NCBI GenBank assembly: GCA_030068075.1
Contig: CM057826.1
Coordinates: forward strand, 59,803,312 to 59,867,311
Direction of reading: 5' to 3'
Source: Paguma larvata
Taxonomy: Eukaryota > Chordata > Mammalia > Carnivora > Viverridae
Length of the DNA: 64,000 bases
A program made the translations under genes and the position numbers. Position 1 is the first letter of the stretch. The number at the start of each line of letters is the position of its first letter. The notes beneath the pieces are model-generated. The model saw nothing but the letters and a program-made list of their open reading frames with translations. It ran no database searches and had not been told where the DNA came from. This document shows, piece by piece, positions 37,251-49,150 of the stretch.

Positions 37251-39209
37251 TGTTGTCCCCAAACGCCGCCTGTCAAGGGAGACGCCACCCGCATTAGGAC
37301 CCAGACTGGGGCCCTTCCGCTCGGGGTCACACGCAGCGCCCTTGGCCAGGCCCTGCGCCCCTCGGGGAGTGTGGAAGGATGAGAAGGGGAGGAGGGGGCC
37401 GGCATGAAGGTGCTGGAGCCCAGAACTCCCAACGCGGTCCGGGAGGAAATTAACAGACTAAAATCATGTGTCTAGGGGAAGCCTTGGGAGAGGGGACTTT
37501 TCGTTTTTCCCCTAACGACGAAAACAGTTGATCTGGACTATAGGCTACTGAGAGCCGCGCTTCTGGGGCTTCGGGCAGCCTTGCTCGCCGCATCTGTTAG
37601 AAAACCGGGTTTATCATTTGAAGAGCACTGTCGGGCCGGAGGAGCGAACTTCCGAGCCCTAAGGGTCAGCGAGACCACGGAATCCAGCCACCCACAGTCC
37701 CAACCTCTGGCGGCTTCACCTACTCAGCCTGCAGCAAGTCCGACTTGGAGCTGACTCCAGCCGGGCCCCAGGGCAGGGTGCAACCCGAGGCTGGTCTTCC
37801 AACCTTAGCAAAGGCACTGTGGCCGACCTCAGTGGACCTGCCCTGGTGGGATCTTCTGCAAGCCAGGTTGTGCTTGGCAATGTTTCTAGGTGTGGACAGA
37901 CTCCGGGCCTCCCGCCATATCTAAGCACTGCTACCCGCATCTCATTTTTCTCTCTATTGTAGTCGGTTGTACCCAGCTTAAAAAAATTTTTTTAAGAAAA
38001 ATAATCTTTCAACCCCCTCCTCCTCCTCACCCCTTAAGCATGCACAAAACCACCAACCATCTGGGCGAGGTGGGATCCAGCTTCCCTTTCTTTCCAGCCT
38101 CACAATGACCCACAGGGTTCCTTTCTCCTGGGAAGCTGGAGGGGGAAAAATTACTTCTTGGCTTCAATACAGACTCGCTCCCTTCCAAGCTGCCCAGGAT
38201 CATCTGGATTATTCCAACTGCTGAGAGAGGACCACCCACCACCATGCATCTAGAGGGAACCGCAGGCCTTGGGAAAATTTGGGTTCTCATTGGTCAAGGT
38301 TTATTTATCTAAGCGGGGACTCCTGTGGGGAAATTAAGTAGGGGAGAACATCACCTTTCTCCCTCCGAGGGAGGAGGCAGCTTTTCTGACCCTTCTTAGC
38401 CTTTCTAAGGCCCTGGTCTAGGCCTTCCTGTTCCCTGTGAGCCTTTCCATCTGATCTCAGCCTAGATGGGAAAAATACTGAATTCGATTCATACCAATAA
38501 ACCAGTGGTGGTGGGCGTGGAGGGGGACTCTAGCTGTGTTTTCTTGCAGGGCGGCTCACCTGTACCATGTGCTGTGTTGAAATGAGCAGAATGTGAACTG
38601 GGCGCTGCCATGCCGTCTTTGAACCAATGGCTGGACTTCCTTCCTCTCCTGGCCGTTGGTGTCACAGTGCCAACCTAGTTCAGTCCTGGGTAGACCAGGA
38701 GATAGCGCTCCAGCATGGGGAGGGTTGCCTCCCCCATTCCTTCAGGGCAGGCACCCTCAGAGAGGGCTTCTTCTAAAAGAACACTTTGATGCCTTTTTTT
38801 TTTTCTTCTAACAAATGTATGGGATGAGGGACGGGGGAAGTTGGGACATTTGGAATGGAGAACAGTTAGAACAGCCAAGGGAGGAAATCCAGTATGGACC
38901 CCTAGGACATGGCCCTCTCCCTCCATGTGGGAGGGAGAACTTCCGGAAGCTCTCTGCCCTTCTTCTAAGGGAAAGCTGTACTTCCTGTTCATGAGAAGAG
39001 GCACCAGGTGGCTCTGGGAACAGTTCTCAGTCAGGTAGAGGATCCTGAGCTTGACAGTGACGCTGAGAGTTACTCGGGAGTAAGAAAGTGAGTGTTGCTG
39101 GTTCCTGCAATAGAGCCTGGGATTACTTAAGCCCCCCCCCACCCCGTCCGGCAGTGCACTTAGTCCCCCTCACGGAACACCGCGTGTGGCTTTGTCGCCT
39201 TCCGAGTTT
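37251..39209. other. intergenic sequence, no gene seen
   Basis: Nearly free of recognised transposons, with moderate GC. Contains TTTATTTATCTAAG near 38300 and a T10 run near 38795. Possibly regulatory, given its position. Confidence 0.4.
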
Positions 39210-40130
39210 GGGGGAACATTTTTTTCCAGCATCGCACGGAAGTGCACAAAATAAAAATGGACAGCCTGGCGAATTTTCACAATCTGAACACAGCCGTGTC
39301 ACTAGCACCCGGTTCAAGAAGTGGAACATGACTGGTACCTAGAAGCTTCCTCCTTTCCCCTCTGGGAACATCGCTATTGTGACTTCGAACAACATAGAAG
39401 AGTTTTGCCTATTTTTGTTCGCATATACCAATCATACCGTATGTAGAGGATGTAGACTCTTCGTGTCTGGCAGCTTTCACTCAATATATGTTTGTGAGAT
39501 TCTTCTACATTGTTGATTGCTGTGGCTAGCTCCTTTTAACTTTTGCGTGACATTTCATTGTATGAGTATACTTCTGTAGACCCATTCTCTCTTGATGCAC
39601 ACTTGAATGGTTTCCAGCTTTTGATCGTTGTGAACAGTGAGCACAACTGCGAATGCTTCGGTACGAATCTTTTGGTGAACATACGCACACATTTTTACCG
39701 GGCATAGATCTAGGAGTGGGACTGTTGGCCGCAGGGTGTTCGTAAGTGCCGCGCCAGTAGCTTCTACTCAGCAGTCACCCCATTTACAGTTGTTGTACCA
39801 ACTTACACTCGTACCGGCAACGTATGAGGTTAACAGTGGTTCCGCATCTTCCTCAACGCTCAGTGTTGTCAGTTTTTAATTTTAAGCCATTCTGGCGGGA
39901 GTGTGGGGCTCTCTCAGCATGCTCCTACTTTGCCTTTCCCTGCCGAGCGATGAAATCGAGCACCTTTCCCCAGTGTTCATTGGCTTTTGAATGACCTCTT
40001 TTGTGAAATGCCTGCTTAACTCTTTTGCCTTTTTCTTAGTGTTTTGTGGGAACTCTTTATATAGTTGGATACAAGCCCCACGTTGGTATATATGGATAGA
40101 TGCTTCTTTTGAGTATCATCTCCTAGTCGG
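39210..40130 (-). repeat. L1 3' UTR and ORF2 end
   Basis: CACCCGGTTCAAGAAGTGGAA, TCATTGTATGAGTATACTTC and ACTTGAATGGTTTCCAGCTTT are reverse L1 3' UTR and ORF2 sequence. Confidence 0.8.
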
Positions 40131-40502
40131 TGGTTTGCATTTTTACCCTCTCAATGCCAGAGCATCCACCGATGGCTCTGGTCTAGTGCTGTGTTTCTGA
40201 CCTTGAGGCAGTAGCGTGGCGAGTTTTTGTATCTGGGGTATCTGTGGCTGAGGTACCTTCTTGGGTCTGGGCAACCAGTCCTTCTGTCCATGGCAAATGC
40301 CTTGAAGACAGAAGCTGGGTCCAATTTGGCTTGCTTTCCTCACAGGTGCTAGAGCATCGTCTTTTCTGAGAATATTTCAGTCATCCATTAAATAGGGGAA
40401 ATCCCAATAGAAAGAAGCCTTTGGATCTGAAGGAGGAGCTGAATTCATGATCATAGATCCCTTTTCATACCTAGTGCTAGGTCAAACATCTACAGTGCAG
40501 TT
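40131..40502. other. intergenic sequence, no gene seen
   Basis: No repeat or gene recognised. Confidence 0.4.
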
Positions 40503-40542
40503 TAAGCAGAAGAATTTATTTAATATTTTGTATTAAAATTTT

Positions 40543-40748
40543 AAAATGTTTATTTATTTGTTAGAGACAGAGAAACAGAGCACAAGTGGGAGGAGGGGCA
40601 GAGAGAGAGGGAGGCACAGAATCTGAAGCAGGCTCCCGGCTCTGAGCCATCAGCACAGACCCCAATGCGGGGCTCGAGCTCACAGACTGTGAGATCATGA
40701 CCTGAGCCGAAATCAGATGCCCAACCAGCTGAGCCACCCAGGTGCCCC
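40543..40748 (-). mobile_element. CAN-SINE (left member of a pair)
   Basis: Reverse copy ending CCACCCAGGTGCCCC. It sits inside the T-rich start of the next SINE, between the two TSD copies that flank the pair. Confidence 0.92.
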
Positions 40749-40759
40749 GTTATTTATTT

Positions 40760-40960
40760 ATGGTTTTAAAAAGTTTATGCACCTTAGAGAGAGGGGGGGG
40801 GGAGGGCAGAGAGAGAGGGAGGGAGGGAGAGAGAATCCCAAGCAGGCCCCACACTGTCAGCGCAGAGCCTGGTACGGGGCTCACACTCACAAACCATGAG
40901 CTCGTGACCTGAGCCGGAATCAAGAGTCAGATGTTTAACTGGCTGCCATGCAGGTGCCTC
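40760..40960 (-). mobile_element. CAN-SINE (right member of a pair)
   Basis: Diverged reverse copy. The 16-bp TSD TAAGCAGAAGAATTTA occurs at 40503-40518 and 40961-40976, thus outside both SINEs. This copy therefore inserted first and the left copy entered its A-tail. Confidence 0.9.
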
Positions 40961-40976
40961 TAAGCAGAAGAATTTA

Positions 40977-41899
40977 AGTTCCAGGAGTTTTTCAAACAAC
41001 GTGTAAATGTTGCAATGCAGCTGAGACCTCCTACCCCCTTTTATAGTCCCGGTCCAGCCCTGCCTCCCCCAGAGGGCCTTTTCTGATTGTTGCAGCTCGG
41101 GAAGAGCCACTGTCCTCTACGGACATGAATGAAACAGGACCCTAATTTTGTACATTCTTCTGGAAAGCAATCTGGAAATGCTCACTTTAAGAATCTTTGC
41201 AAATATATATAGTGAAAACAGCATATTATTATTTTAAATTATTTTTATTATTTTCCAATGTCTGTAATCTGCCTGTATTTTCCTTTTTTTAAATCTAACA
41301 CCTGCTTGCATCTTCTTATATTTACTGAGGTCTTAGTTTTGTACTCTTGATTTCTATCAGCTCTTTATATTAGTTAGTAACCCTTCATCATTTTATTTTA
41401 TTCCACAGACTTTTTTTTTTTTTTTTTACCATTTCCCATTTGTCTTCCTAAAACCTTCATTTGTGTTTTTTTGGCATCTGATGATAATGTATAAAGGAGA
41501 TACTCAAACATTGGTGGGGTTTTGATACCCAGTTGGGACTGGCTATGGGTCAAGGGCAGAGTGAAGGCTGGGCACCATAGTGGCTGCCCTGAGGCAGGGG
41601 GGATTCCAAAGGACAAAGATCATTCCTAGTCTGGCCTATAAGACTTATATGAAGGGCCCATAAGTAGCTGACATTGACATTAGAGACTGGCAGAAGTCAG
41701 AGCAGTGCCTTTCTTGAAATTTCCATCCCGGGCCCTGGGGCTGCTGCTGATGGGATGGAGGCGGAGGACAGAAGGAAATTCGGAGCAGGTAAACCAACAG
41801 AAAGAGGTGAGGAGAGAAGGGTCGTGGAATTTGGGCTGGGGGGATTTGGGGAGCGTGCAGAACAAAGGAGGGCATCAGAAGTGATAGGCAGTGAGTCAT
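40977..41899. other. intergenic sequence, AT-rich in part
   Basis: 41150-41420 is AT-rich, possibly a very old L1. A T17 run lies at about 41411-41427. No gene seen. Confidence 0.35.
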
Positions 41900-42030
41900 G
41901 TGGGCAACGATTTGGAGCTCAGGCTCTGAAGTAGGCTGCTTGAACCTCAACGTCCTCATCTGTAAAATGGGGCTGTAACTCCTATTTCCTTACAAGATTA
42001 TCATGTGGGAATGAAACAAGATAATTGTAA
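41900..42030 (+). repeat. MIR remnant
   Basis: GAGCTCAGGCTCTGAAGTAGGCTGCTTGAACC and CCTCATCTGTAAAATGGGGC are MIR-like. Confidence 0.7.
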
Positions 42031-42034
42031 ACCA

Positions 42035-42690
42035 TGTCTCCTGACGCTTAGCCCCTCTTCCCATTGAGGGGGGGTGTCTATGTATGTCCTTTCCCTTTGA
42101 ATATGGGCAGCTTTGACAGTGCTTTGACCAATACAACCAATAGAATATGTACAGTGGGCACCATGTGACTTCTGTGGTTAGGTCGGAAAAAGTCATGTAA
42201 CTTCTTTCCATTTGCTGGGGCACTTGCTCTTGGAGCCACGAGCTACCATATATGACGTCTGCCTACCCTGAGGCCGCCATGCTGTGAGGAAGCTCAAGCC
42301 ACACGAAGACGCTTGTTGAGGTTGCTCTTGGAGCCACGAGCTACCATATATGACGTCTGCCTACCCTGAGGCCGCCATGCTGTGAGGAAGCTCAAGCCAC
42401 ACGAAGACGCACACTTGTTGAAGGTTCTGACTCAACCAGCCTTCTAGCCATTCCAGCTTAGATGCCAGACCTGTGAGTGACGAAGCCTCTAGATGAATCC
42501 AGCACCCAGCTGGTCTGCTTTTCGCAGCTAAAGCCCAAGACTTCATAGAGCAAAGACAAACCACCCCTGCTGTGTCCTGTCCAAATTCCTGACCATAGAA
42601 TCAGCGAACATAATAAAATGGCTTTTTTTCCCCCGTACCACTATGTTGGGGGATGGTTTGCCATGGAGCAGTACAGAACCAGAACTTTGT
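42035..42690 (+). repeat. MaLR/MLT1-like LTR with internal tandem duplication
   Basis: TTTGACCAATACAACCAATAGAATATG, GAGGCCGCCATGCTGTGAGGAAGC and a tail TTCCTGACCATAGAATCAGCG to ATGTTGGGGGATGGTTTG resemble a solo LTR. A 98-bp segment is present twice (42224-42321 and 42322-42420). Confidence 0.55.
42224..42423 (+). repeat. 98-bp tandem duplication
   Basis: Two copies, starting at 42224 and 42322, are essentially identical over about 90 bp. They differ by a 4-bp ACAC insertion near the end of the second copy. Confidence 0.95.
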
Positions 42691-42709
42691 TCAAGCAAAA
42701 TGGGTTGCT

Positions 42710-43180
42710 CCTCTCCGAGGAGCTGCGGGCGCAGGCAGGGAGGCTCCCCTCGGGGAGGGCGGGTTCCCGCGGCCACGCCCCGCTCCCCGCGCCGGCGGAT
42801 GCGCGTGCGCTCGGCTCTCCCGCGTCTCGCTCCGACCTTCTCCTCGGGGAGGCCGCCCCAGGCCTCCCGCCTGCCCTTCTTCATGCCGCCTGGCTGCCTC
42901 CGCGACTGGTGGCTCTTGCCAGAGAGCCGGAAGAGAGAGGGAGGGAGGCGGAATTGGAAGCGGAAGGAGACATTGAGAGAGAGAGAGAGGAGATGGCGAG
43001 ATGGAGAGCGCGGAGATGGAGAAATAGACAGGGCGCCGCCCCGGGAAAGGACGGCTTCCAACCGCAGGGAGCCCGCCCCGCGGGCCCGGGAGGGCTGCGG
43101 CGGGCGGGTGTGGGGAGAAGGAAAACCGCTAGGGCTCCCTCGCCCGCAGGAGACTGACAGCGGCCAGGTGTCCGGAGAGG
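42710..43180. other. orphan CpG island about 16 kb upstream of NKX2-5
   Basis: About 450 bp with dense CpG (GCCGGCGGATGCGCGTGCGC near 42792), directly after an LTR. Overlapping open frames on both strands come from base composition. No coding gene recognised. A noncoding promoter is possible. Confidence 0.6.
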
Positions 43181-43743
43181 AGAGTGGGCATCCGATTATT
43201 AAAGGACATTTCGCTTTGATGAAAACGTTCATCTGCTTGTTTAACTCTTGGGAGGGGGCCCTTCCTTTAGTCAGCTCAGCGTGGCTGAGTCGGGGGTGAA
43301 GGGAGCATTTTGCGTCCGGGAACTCTGGTGTGGGAGGCAGGGGAAGGAGGAGGGGCAGAGGAATCCAGAGGTTACCAGTCTCTCTCCCAGGCTCGGTGAG
43401 CCCGTGGGCCCCTCCCTTCCCGTGTGACCTGGGAAGAGCAGCAACACCCAGGTTCTCTGGTTGTCATGGAAATTAACTGTGGTCCCTGTCTGTACCACCG
43501 AGCTCAAGGCCAAACACAGAGGAAGAGCTCAGTACACCTTAGTTTCTCCCTCCAACTACCCCTCTCTTAAACCTCCAGGCGTCCTGTCCTTTTTAACCAC
43601 ACCTGTCAACCTCACTGGCGGTTGAGATGGTAGGAGGGTTCAGTTGCATTTGACAGATGTTCTATACATGTAAGCAATAATTTTTCACTATCGACAATCT
43701 GTTTTTGAAGAAATTGCTCCTTCTCTTTAAACATGAATTTGCA
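43181..43743. other. intergenic sequence, no gene seen
   Basis: Unique sequence with no recognised domain or transposon. Confidence 0.4.
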
Positions 43744-43757
43744 CATTGGATTATTTA

Positions 43758-43964
43758 ATTTTTTTTAAGTTTATTTTGAGAGAGACAGAGACAGCATGAG
43801 TGGTGGAGGGGCAGAGAGAGAGGGAGAGAGGGAGAATCTCAAGCAGGCTCCACGCTGCCGGCACAGAGCCCAACGCAGGATTCAAACTCACAGAGCTGTG
43901 AGATCATGACCTGAGCAGAAACCAAGAGTCGGAGGCTTAACTGACCCAGCCACCCAGGCACCCC
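43758..43964 (-). mobile_element. CAN-SINE
   Basis: Reverse copy. TSD is CATTGGATTATTTA (43744-43757) and CATTAGATTATTTA (43968-43981), one mismatch. Confidence 0.93.
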
Positions 43965-43981
43965 GATCATTAGATTATTTA

Positions 43982-44671
43982 AAAAGCAAGACAAAGCATG
44001 TGATAACCAAACCAAAAGCAAATAGACACAAGACCTCACCTTGAGGGAGAGCCTTCCACCCAGATGTCCTCATGTCATCTCTTGGATGGTGGAAATAGAA
44101 AGACCTTTGCCTTCCCAAATAGAGACAGGGGCTGCGGGAGGGCTCTGGTCCGCCAGGGCAGGCCCTCTCTGGTTTGGAGGTAAATGCAGGGCTAACTTTG
44201 GACAGGCAGTCTTTACCAAGGGATGGCCTGCTTTTTAGTTGGGGAGTCTGGAAGCATCATTCAGTAAGTACTGTGAAAGAAGAGTAGCCTTCCTCTGGGG
44301 TGAGGCGGGTTGTGGGGGGGGGCGGGTGTGGATGCGCAGGGCCAAGTATTCCGATTTCCTGTCTTCACTTTTTTGTCAGCATGGTTCTGGGTGGAGTCAG
44401 ATTCTAGCCAGGAATCTGTCAGTGGAAAGTTGGCCAGAAGGGAATGACATCCCTTTGTATCTTACTTGGGTTTAGAAATCTCTTGGAATTCTGGTCTATT
44501 GCAGATTCTGGGACCCCGCCTCACCAGTTCTTATTTTGTAGGGCTCAGGAGTCTGCGTTTTAAAACTAGCACACCCCCCCATCCCGCTAATACACTCGTT
44601 TTCACATCTGCCCTTCGTCAGAGCTTCAATCTGAATATTCTAGAGCACCGCTTTGTTCTTCGAAGGTGAGA
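43982..44671. other. intergenic sequence, no gene seen
   Basis: 44465-44600 resembles the end of a MER5-like hAT element (GGGACCCCGCCTCACCAG). The rest is unassigned. Confidence 0.4.
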
Positions 44672-44762
44672 GAGTTCTCACGGAGGCACCGCGAGAATTC
44701 TAAGGAGGCACCGTGAGAGTTCTAAGGAGGCACCTCGAGAGTTCTCACGGAGGCACCACGGC
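44672..44762. repeat. 22-23 bp minisatellite, four units
   Basis: Units of the form GAGTTCTCACGGAGGCACC plus 3-4 variable bases repeat four times. The inner two units read CTAAGG where the outer two read CTCACGG. Confidence 0.9.
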
Positions 44763-44989
44763 TTCCTGTTTCTAGTAGAGAAGCAAGCAAGGTGACCCTC
44801 AGGAAGCTTGCGTTTGGCCGCTGGCTAAGCTGGTGCAGTCCCAGGTCAGCCAGCCAGCCCCTGGGACTGATGGGAATCGAATTTAAAAAAATGGAAACAC
44901 CCTTTGCCGATGAATCGATTTGAACACTATGTTTCCTCATAGCTCATCTATAGACGGTTAGTTTCATATCTCATGTTCTCGTTCCTATT

Positions 44990-45950
44990 TTTTTCAATTT
45001 CAGATTTTTATTCATTTATAAAATTACGTAAATAGCGAATATATTCTCACTGCAACAGTCTCTAATTCTACACAAGTCACTTCATTTCCCCAGTCCCAGG
45101 TCCCTCCCCAGAGATAAGTCTAGTTATCTGGTGTGCCTCCTTCTAGCCTTGGCCTGTTTAATAATAATACTGTAGCTATAAGCCACAGGGGACTATGGAG
45201 CCCTTGAAATGGCTAGTGGCTAGTAAGAATTGAGATTGCTTACAGCATAAGTTTCAAGAGTTCGTACTAAAAATGTTACGCATCTCAATCTTTTATAATG
45301 ATTTATATAATTTATATAATATTTTGGATACATTAGTTTACATAAAATAAATTCCACTTTGTTGAAATACAGATGCAAGAGAATTGTCAATTACGTATGT
45401 GACTCATTTCTATATGCAGTGTTGTTCTAAACCTTTCTCTATGCATTTTAAAGCTCCCATAGCTTTTTTTTTTTTTTAACGTTTATTTATTTTCGAGAGA
45501 CATAGAGACAGAGCGTGAACAGGGGAGGGGCAGAGAGAGAGGGAGACACAGAATCAGAAGCAGGCTCCAGGCTCTGAACTGTCAGCACAGAGCCTGACAC
45601 GGGGCTTAAACTCAGGAACCCTGAGATCATGACCTGAGCCGAAGTCAGATGCTTAATCGACGAGCCACCCAGGCACCCCTCTCTATGCATTTTAAAATGT
45701 AGATCTGTACGTCTGCACGTACAGGTACAAAGAAAAGATAACTGGGCTCCGTTAGTTTTTTTCTCTTACCAATTTGCCATGGAGATTTTATGTCAGTCCA
45801 TATAGATTCCCTGTATCTTTTGAATTGGTCGGGAGTATTCCATATCGATAAGCCTTGATTTATCAAACCGTTTCCTATTGACAGACATTGGCTTGTTTCC
45901 ATGTTTCCCTGTTACAAACCAAACCAATGGACATCATTGCTCTTTGGCTT
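44990..45950 (-). repeat. L1 fragments split by a SINE
   Basis: 45000-45140 is a reverse 3' UTR (GATTTTTATTCATTTATAAAA). 45700-45950 is a reverse ORF2 tail (GATTTATCAAACCGTTTCC, GACATTGGCTTGTTTCCATG). 45150-45360 holds another diverged element (AGCCCTTGAAATGGCTAGTGG). Confidence 0.6.
45465..45679 (-). mobile_element. CAN-SINE with extra 3' sequence
   Basis: Reverse copy. TSD TCTCTATGCATTTTAAA lies at 45437-45453 and 45680-45696. Between the left TSD and the T-run there are 11 extra bases (GCTCCCATAGC) that are not SINE. Confidence 0.92.
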
Positions 45951-45959
45951 TTTAATTAA

Positions 45960-46179
45960 TTGATTAAAAAAATTTTTTTAAGTTCATTTATTTATTTTGG
46001 GAGAGACAGAGAGTGTGGGGGCGGAGGAAGGGGCATAGAGAGGGAGACAGAGGATCTGAGGTGGGCTCTGTGCTCACAGCACAGCACAGAGTCCAAAGCG
46101 GGGCTTGAACTCATGAACCCTGAGATCATGACCTGAGCTGAAGTCAGATGCTTAACCCACTGAGCCACCCAGGCGCCCC
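45960..46179 (-). mobile_element. CAN-SINE
   Basis: Reverse copy ending CCACCCAGGCGCCCC, with short TSDs around CTTTGGCTTTTT. A T-run follows at 46190-46208. Confidence 0.92.
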
Positions 46180-46209
46180 AGCCCTTTGGCTTTTTTTTTT
46201 TTTTTTTTA

Positions 46210-48960
46210 ATGGATATGTTTGATCTCTTTGCTTTTTTAATCCCTGCATGTCTTGGCTTTTAGAACTATCTGGGGGTTTCCAGATTCTTACTGAAAAGCA
46301 TAGGCGGTGGCTGGGCCAAAGATGGAGTGACTGTATAATCTATTGTGCAAACGGGGACTTTTGCGAGTGAAAGGCAGCCATATCGGCAATGATTCTGGGA
46401 TAACAGGAGGTACAAACTGGGACTGTCCTGCACAGAGAAGGACGTATGGTCACCGTGCCAGAGAAGGAGTCCCAGTATATGTCTTAATCGTGGATTACTT
46501 TATGAGAGGATCTGAAGCCAGTAAACCCTTGTCTCAAATAAATCCTGGACGCTAGTCTCCAGTTCCACCCCCTCTTTCTATCTGATCACCCGTGGGCATT
46601 GGGGCCCTCTTCTGGGACCGGGGGTGGGAAATGGATCCAAATCTCTACAGAGAACGCTCAGTGAATCCGCATTTGCTGGAGGCTCGGCCTCCCGTAAACT
46701 CTTTGTACAGTAGGTGGTGGACACGTTAGCAGAGGCCTTGAAGAAGTTGATTTCAATCTTGACCGCCCCTTGCTAACTCAGGGACCATCTGAGCTGCCGT
46801 GACCTCGAGGTGAAACACCCCAGATCTTGTTACTGGTTCCTTCAGGAAACCTCCGCTGTCTTCCCGCCCTCCTTTCTGTGACTAATTTCTGAAATCTCTG
46901 TAACCGAGAAGGCATTGCCTGAGGTTTCCCACTCTGGGAGGCCTGTGGGTGCCAGACGGGGGTGGGGGTGGCGATGGCGGGTGAGGGGCGAGACCCCTGT
47001 GCACAATCGCATGCCGTCCCTCCGGAGCAGGACCGCAGGCCTCCGGATTGGGTGGCAGCAGCTGGTGGGGTGTTGGGATAATCTTGCTGATGACTGGGTA
47101 GATATGAACCTCTCGTGTGAGTGGATTCCAGAAAGCAACGTGCTCCTTGATGAAAAGGCCATGGTCGTTGTCTTGTGGGCTCTGCCTGGCCTGGCTCTGA
47201 CAGTTCTCAGCTGCTCCATAAATCTCCCATCAGTTCCATCTGGCCAAAAAGATGTCATCACCGTTTTCTCATAGCGACGGAGAGGAAAGGTCAGTGATGA
47301 AACGGTTCTGCCACCCCTGTTCAAACCAAGGAAGATGAACTCGAATTTCTCAGTGGAATGGGAAGTTCGTGTTATGTTGGGTTGTTTATGCTCTAGCGAT
47401 GGTTTATATTCACGCGTTAGAGATGATGACAATGAGGGCGATTATGGTGTAGGTATTATTGGATACGCTGGGCACCCGGGTACTTAGTACGCAAGATACT
47501 TGGAATCTGAAAGTTTGAAGGAACATTCATAGTCGACTTGTTAGTTGTTTTCGAAGGTTTTTGGTTGTTGTTGTTGTTTTTTTTAAAGCAAAAAAAATCG
47601 AAATCGGGTTTCGATTTAACCCTTATCGAAAATGATTTTTATACGCAGAATCCCAATTCATAAAACAGAAGGACCGAGTGTAGGGGAGTCCTCCTGTCCT
47701 CATGGTACTCCTGTTTGGAAGCCATAGTGTTTAAGTTCTCTCTACCCAGTCCCTAAACCCCCACTGGAGCACCCCCGATGGTTGGATTTTAACGTCCTGG
47801 CTCTGGGTGGTGTAATTCCAGTGAGCGGAGCTAAGTGCCTGAGGAAAAGCTGCCTCTGCTCTGATCAGGCCAATGGTCAGAAAGACTCGCTTCAATGCCA
47901 GGAAAGTCCTCTTACCTCCTTGTCTCCCGAATCTGCCTCCTAAGGGTCCAGTAGCCCATTTGGTTCCCACACCGGAGATGGTGAATCTCTCAGGCCGCTG
48001 AGCCATTCCCGTGCTTAAATAGTGACTCAGTCCTTTTGCCGGACTATGGGATTGGGGAATGTTCCTCTGGTCTCGGATTGGATGGACACCGTCAGGAGCC
48101 AGTGGAGGTCACACCACTCTCTCCTGTAAGAGCTTGAGGACCTGGTGTGAGAGTTCCGGAGTCTCACACCCTGGTCTTGCAGTAACTCCTCCAGCCCGAG
48201 GCTTCCCTGGCTCACAGGCACAGGCTCGGACTTCAGCGTTTCCCTGTGTAGCACTCTCAGCCGGAGGTGTCCAGGTCGCAAGCCATCGCAGTAATTTCCA
48301 GAATCCACAAAAAACAAAAATAACAAACCAGATGCCCGGTCATCAGGCAGGACTCACGGGTAGCGTGGGAACTTGACGGTGTCCTGCGTCTGGTTTTGTC
48401 TTGAGGCTGCAGAGCCTGGCGGCGTTGGACAACGCGGCTTTTACTGTGAACTTACGGCTGGCGGTCACCGGGAGCGGTTTGGTCCGATCTTACTTCTTGA
48501 TCGATGATATAAATTTAAGTTCTGGTCTGAGGATAAAAAATTCTGAATGGGCTCCGCTCGCATTTTTTTAGCCTTTTAAAAAACATTATTGTATTTAACA
48601 TGAACTTTTTTTTCCTGCTAGTATTTTCGGTAGCAGAAGCAGAAACGAGAAAGCCCTCTGGTTCCTCCCTGCCTTCCTAACTGGTGTTGGCTTCCGAGTG
48701 CCTCCCGTCCTGCCCCGCCTGCGGGCTCTGTTGCATGGTAGCTGTCACTCAGGCTCCTGCCTACCTGTTGGCCACTGACATGTTTCTGTTGGGAGTTAAG
48801 GATTCTTCCTACTAAACTCCATCATTAAAGTCAGAGTTTTGTCCTCAGGTGAATAGCCAGAGGCCCAGGGACAGGTGGACAGAGAGAGGGAGAGACGTCT
48901 TGGCCTCCACCAACATTCAAGCCGGTGTCCTGGGCATGGATAGGTATTTGATCTGATTGC
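46210..48960. other. intergenic sequence, no gene seen
   Basis: Mostly unique, with no young transposon. 46842-47432 (minus) and 46915-47274 (plus) are both open over the same DNA but match no known protein. 47595-47617 has a small hairpin (AAATCGAAA, 5-nt loop, TTTCGATTT). Confidence 0.4.
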
Positions 48961-48964
48961 TTCC

Positions 48965-49150
48965 TTTAGGCCAGCGGTTCTTAAACTTGAATGAGCACCA
49001 GAACCACCTGGAGAGCTAGTTAACGCTCCGGTTACTGGTTGCCGCCCCTGTTTCTGACTCAGTTGGATTGGACGGGACCTGAGACTCTGCATTCCTAACA
49101 CGTTCTCAGGTGACGCTCATGCTGCAGATCTGGACGCCACACTCTGTGCC
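48965..49150 (+). repeat. MER5A-like hAT transposon
   Basis: CAGCGGTTCTTAAACTTGAATG, CAGAACCACCTGGAGAGC and GGTGACGCTCATGCTGC are in the order of MER5-type nonautonomous hAT elements. Confidence 0.7.

Noticed and set aside
42543..43299. ORFs of 179-229 codons around the second CpG island
   Set aside because: Overlapping frames on both strands with base-composition-driven residues. Part of the minus frame runs through the LTR.
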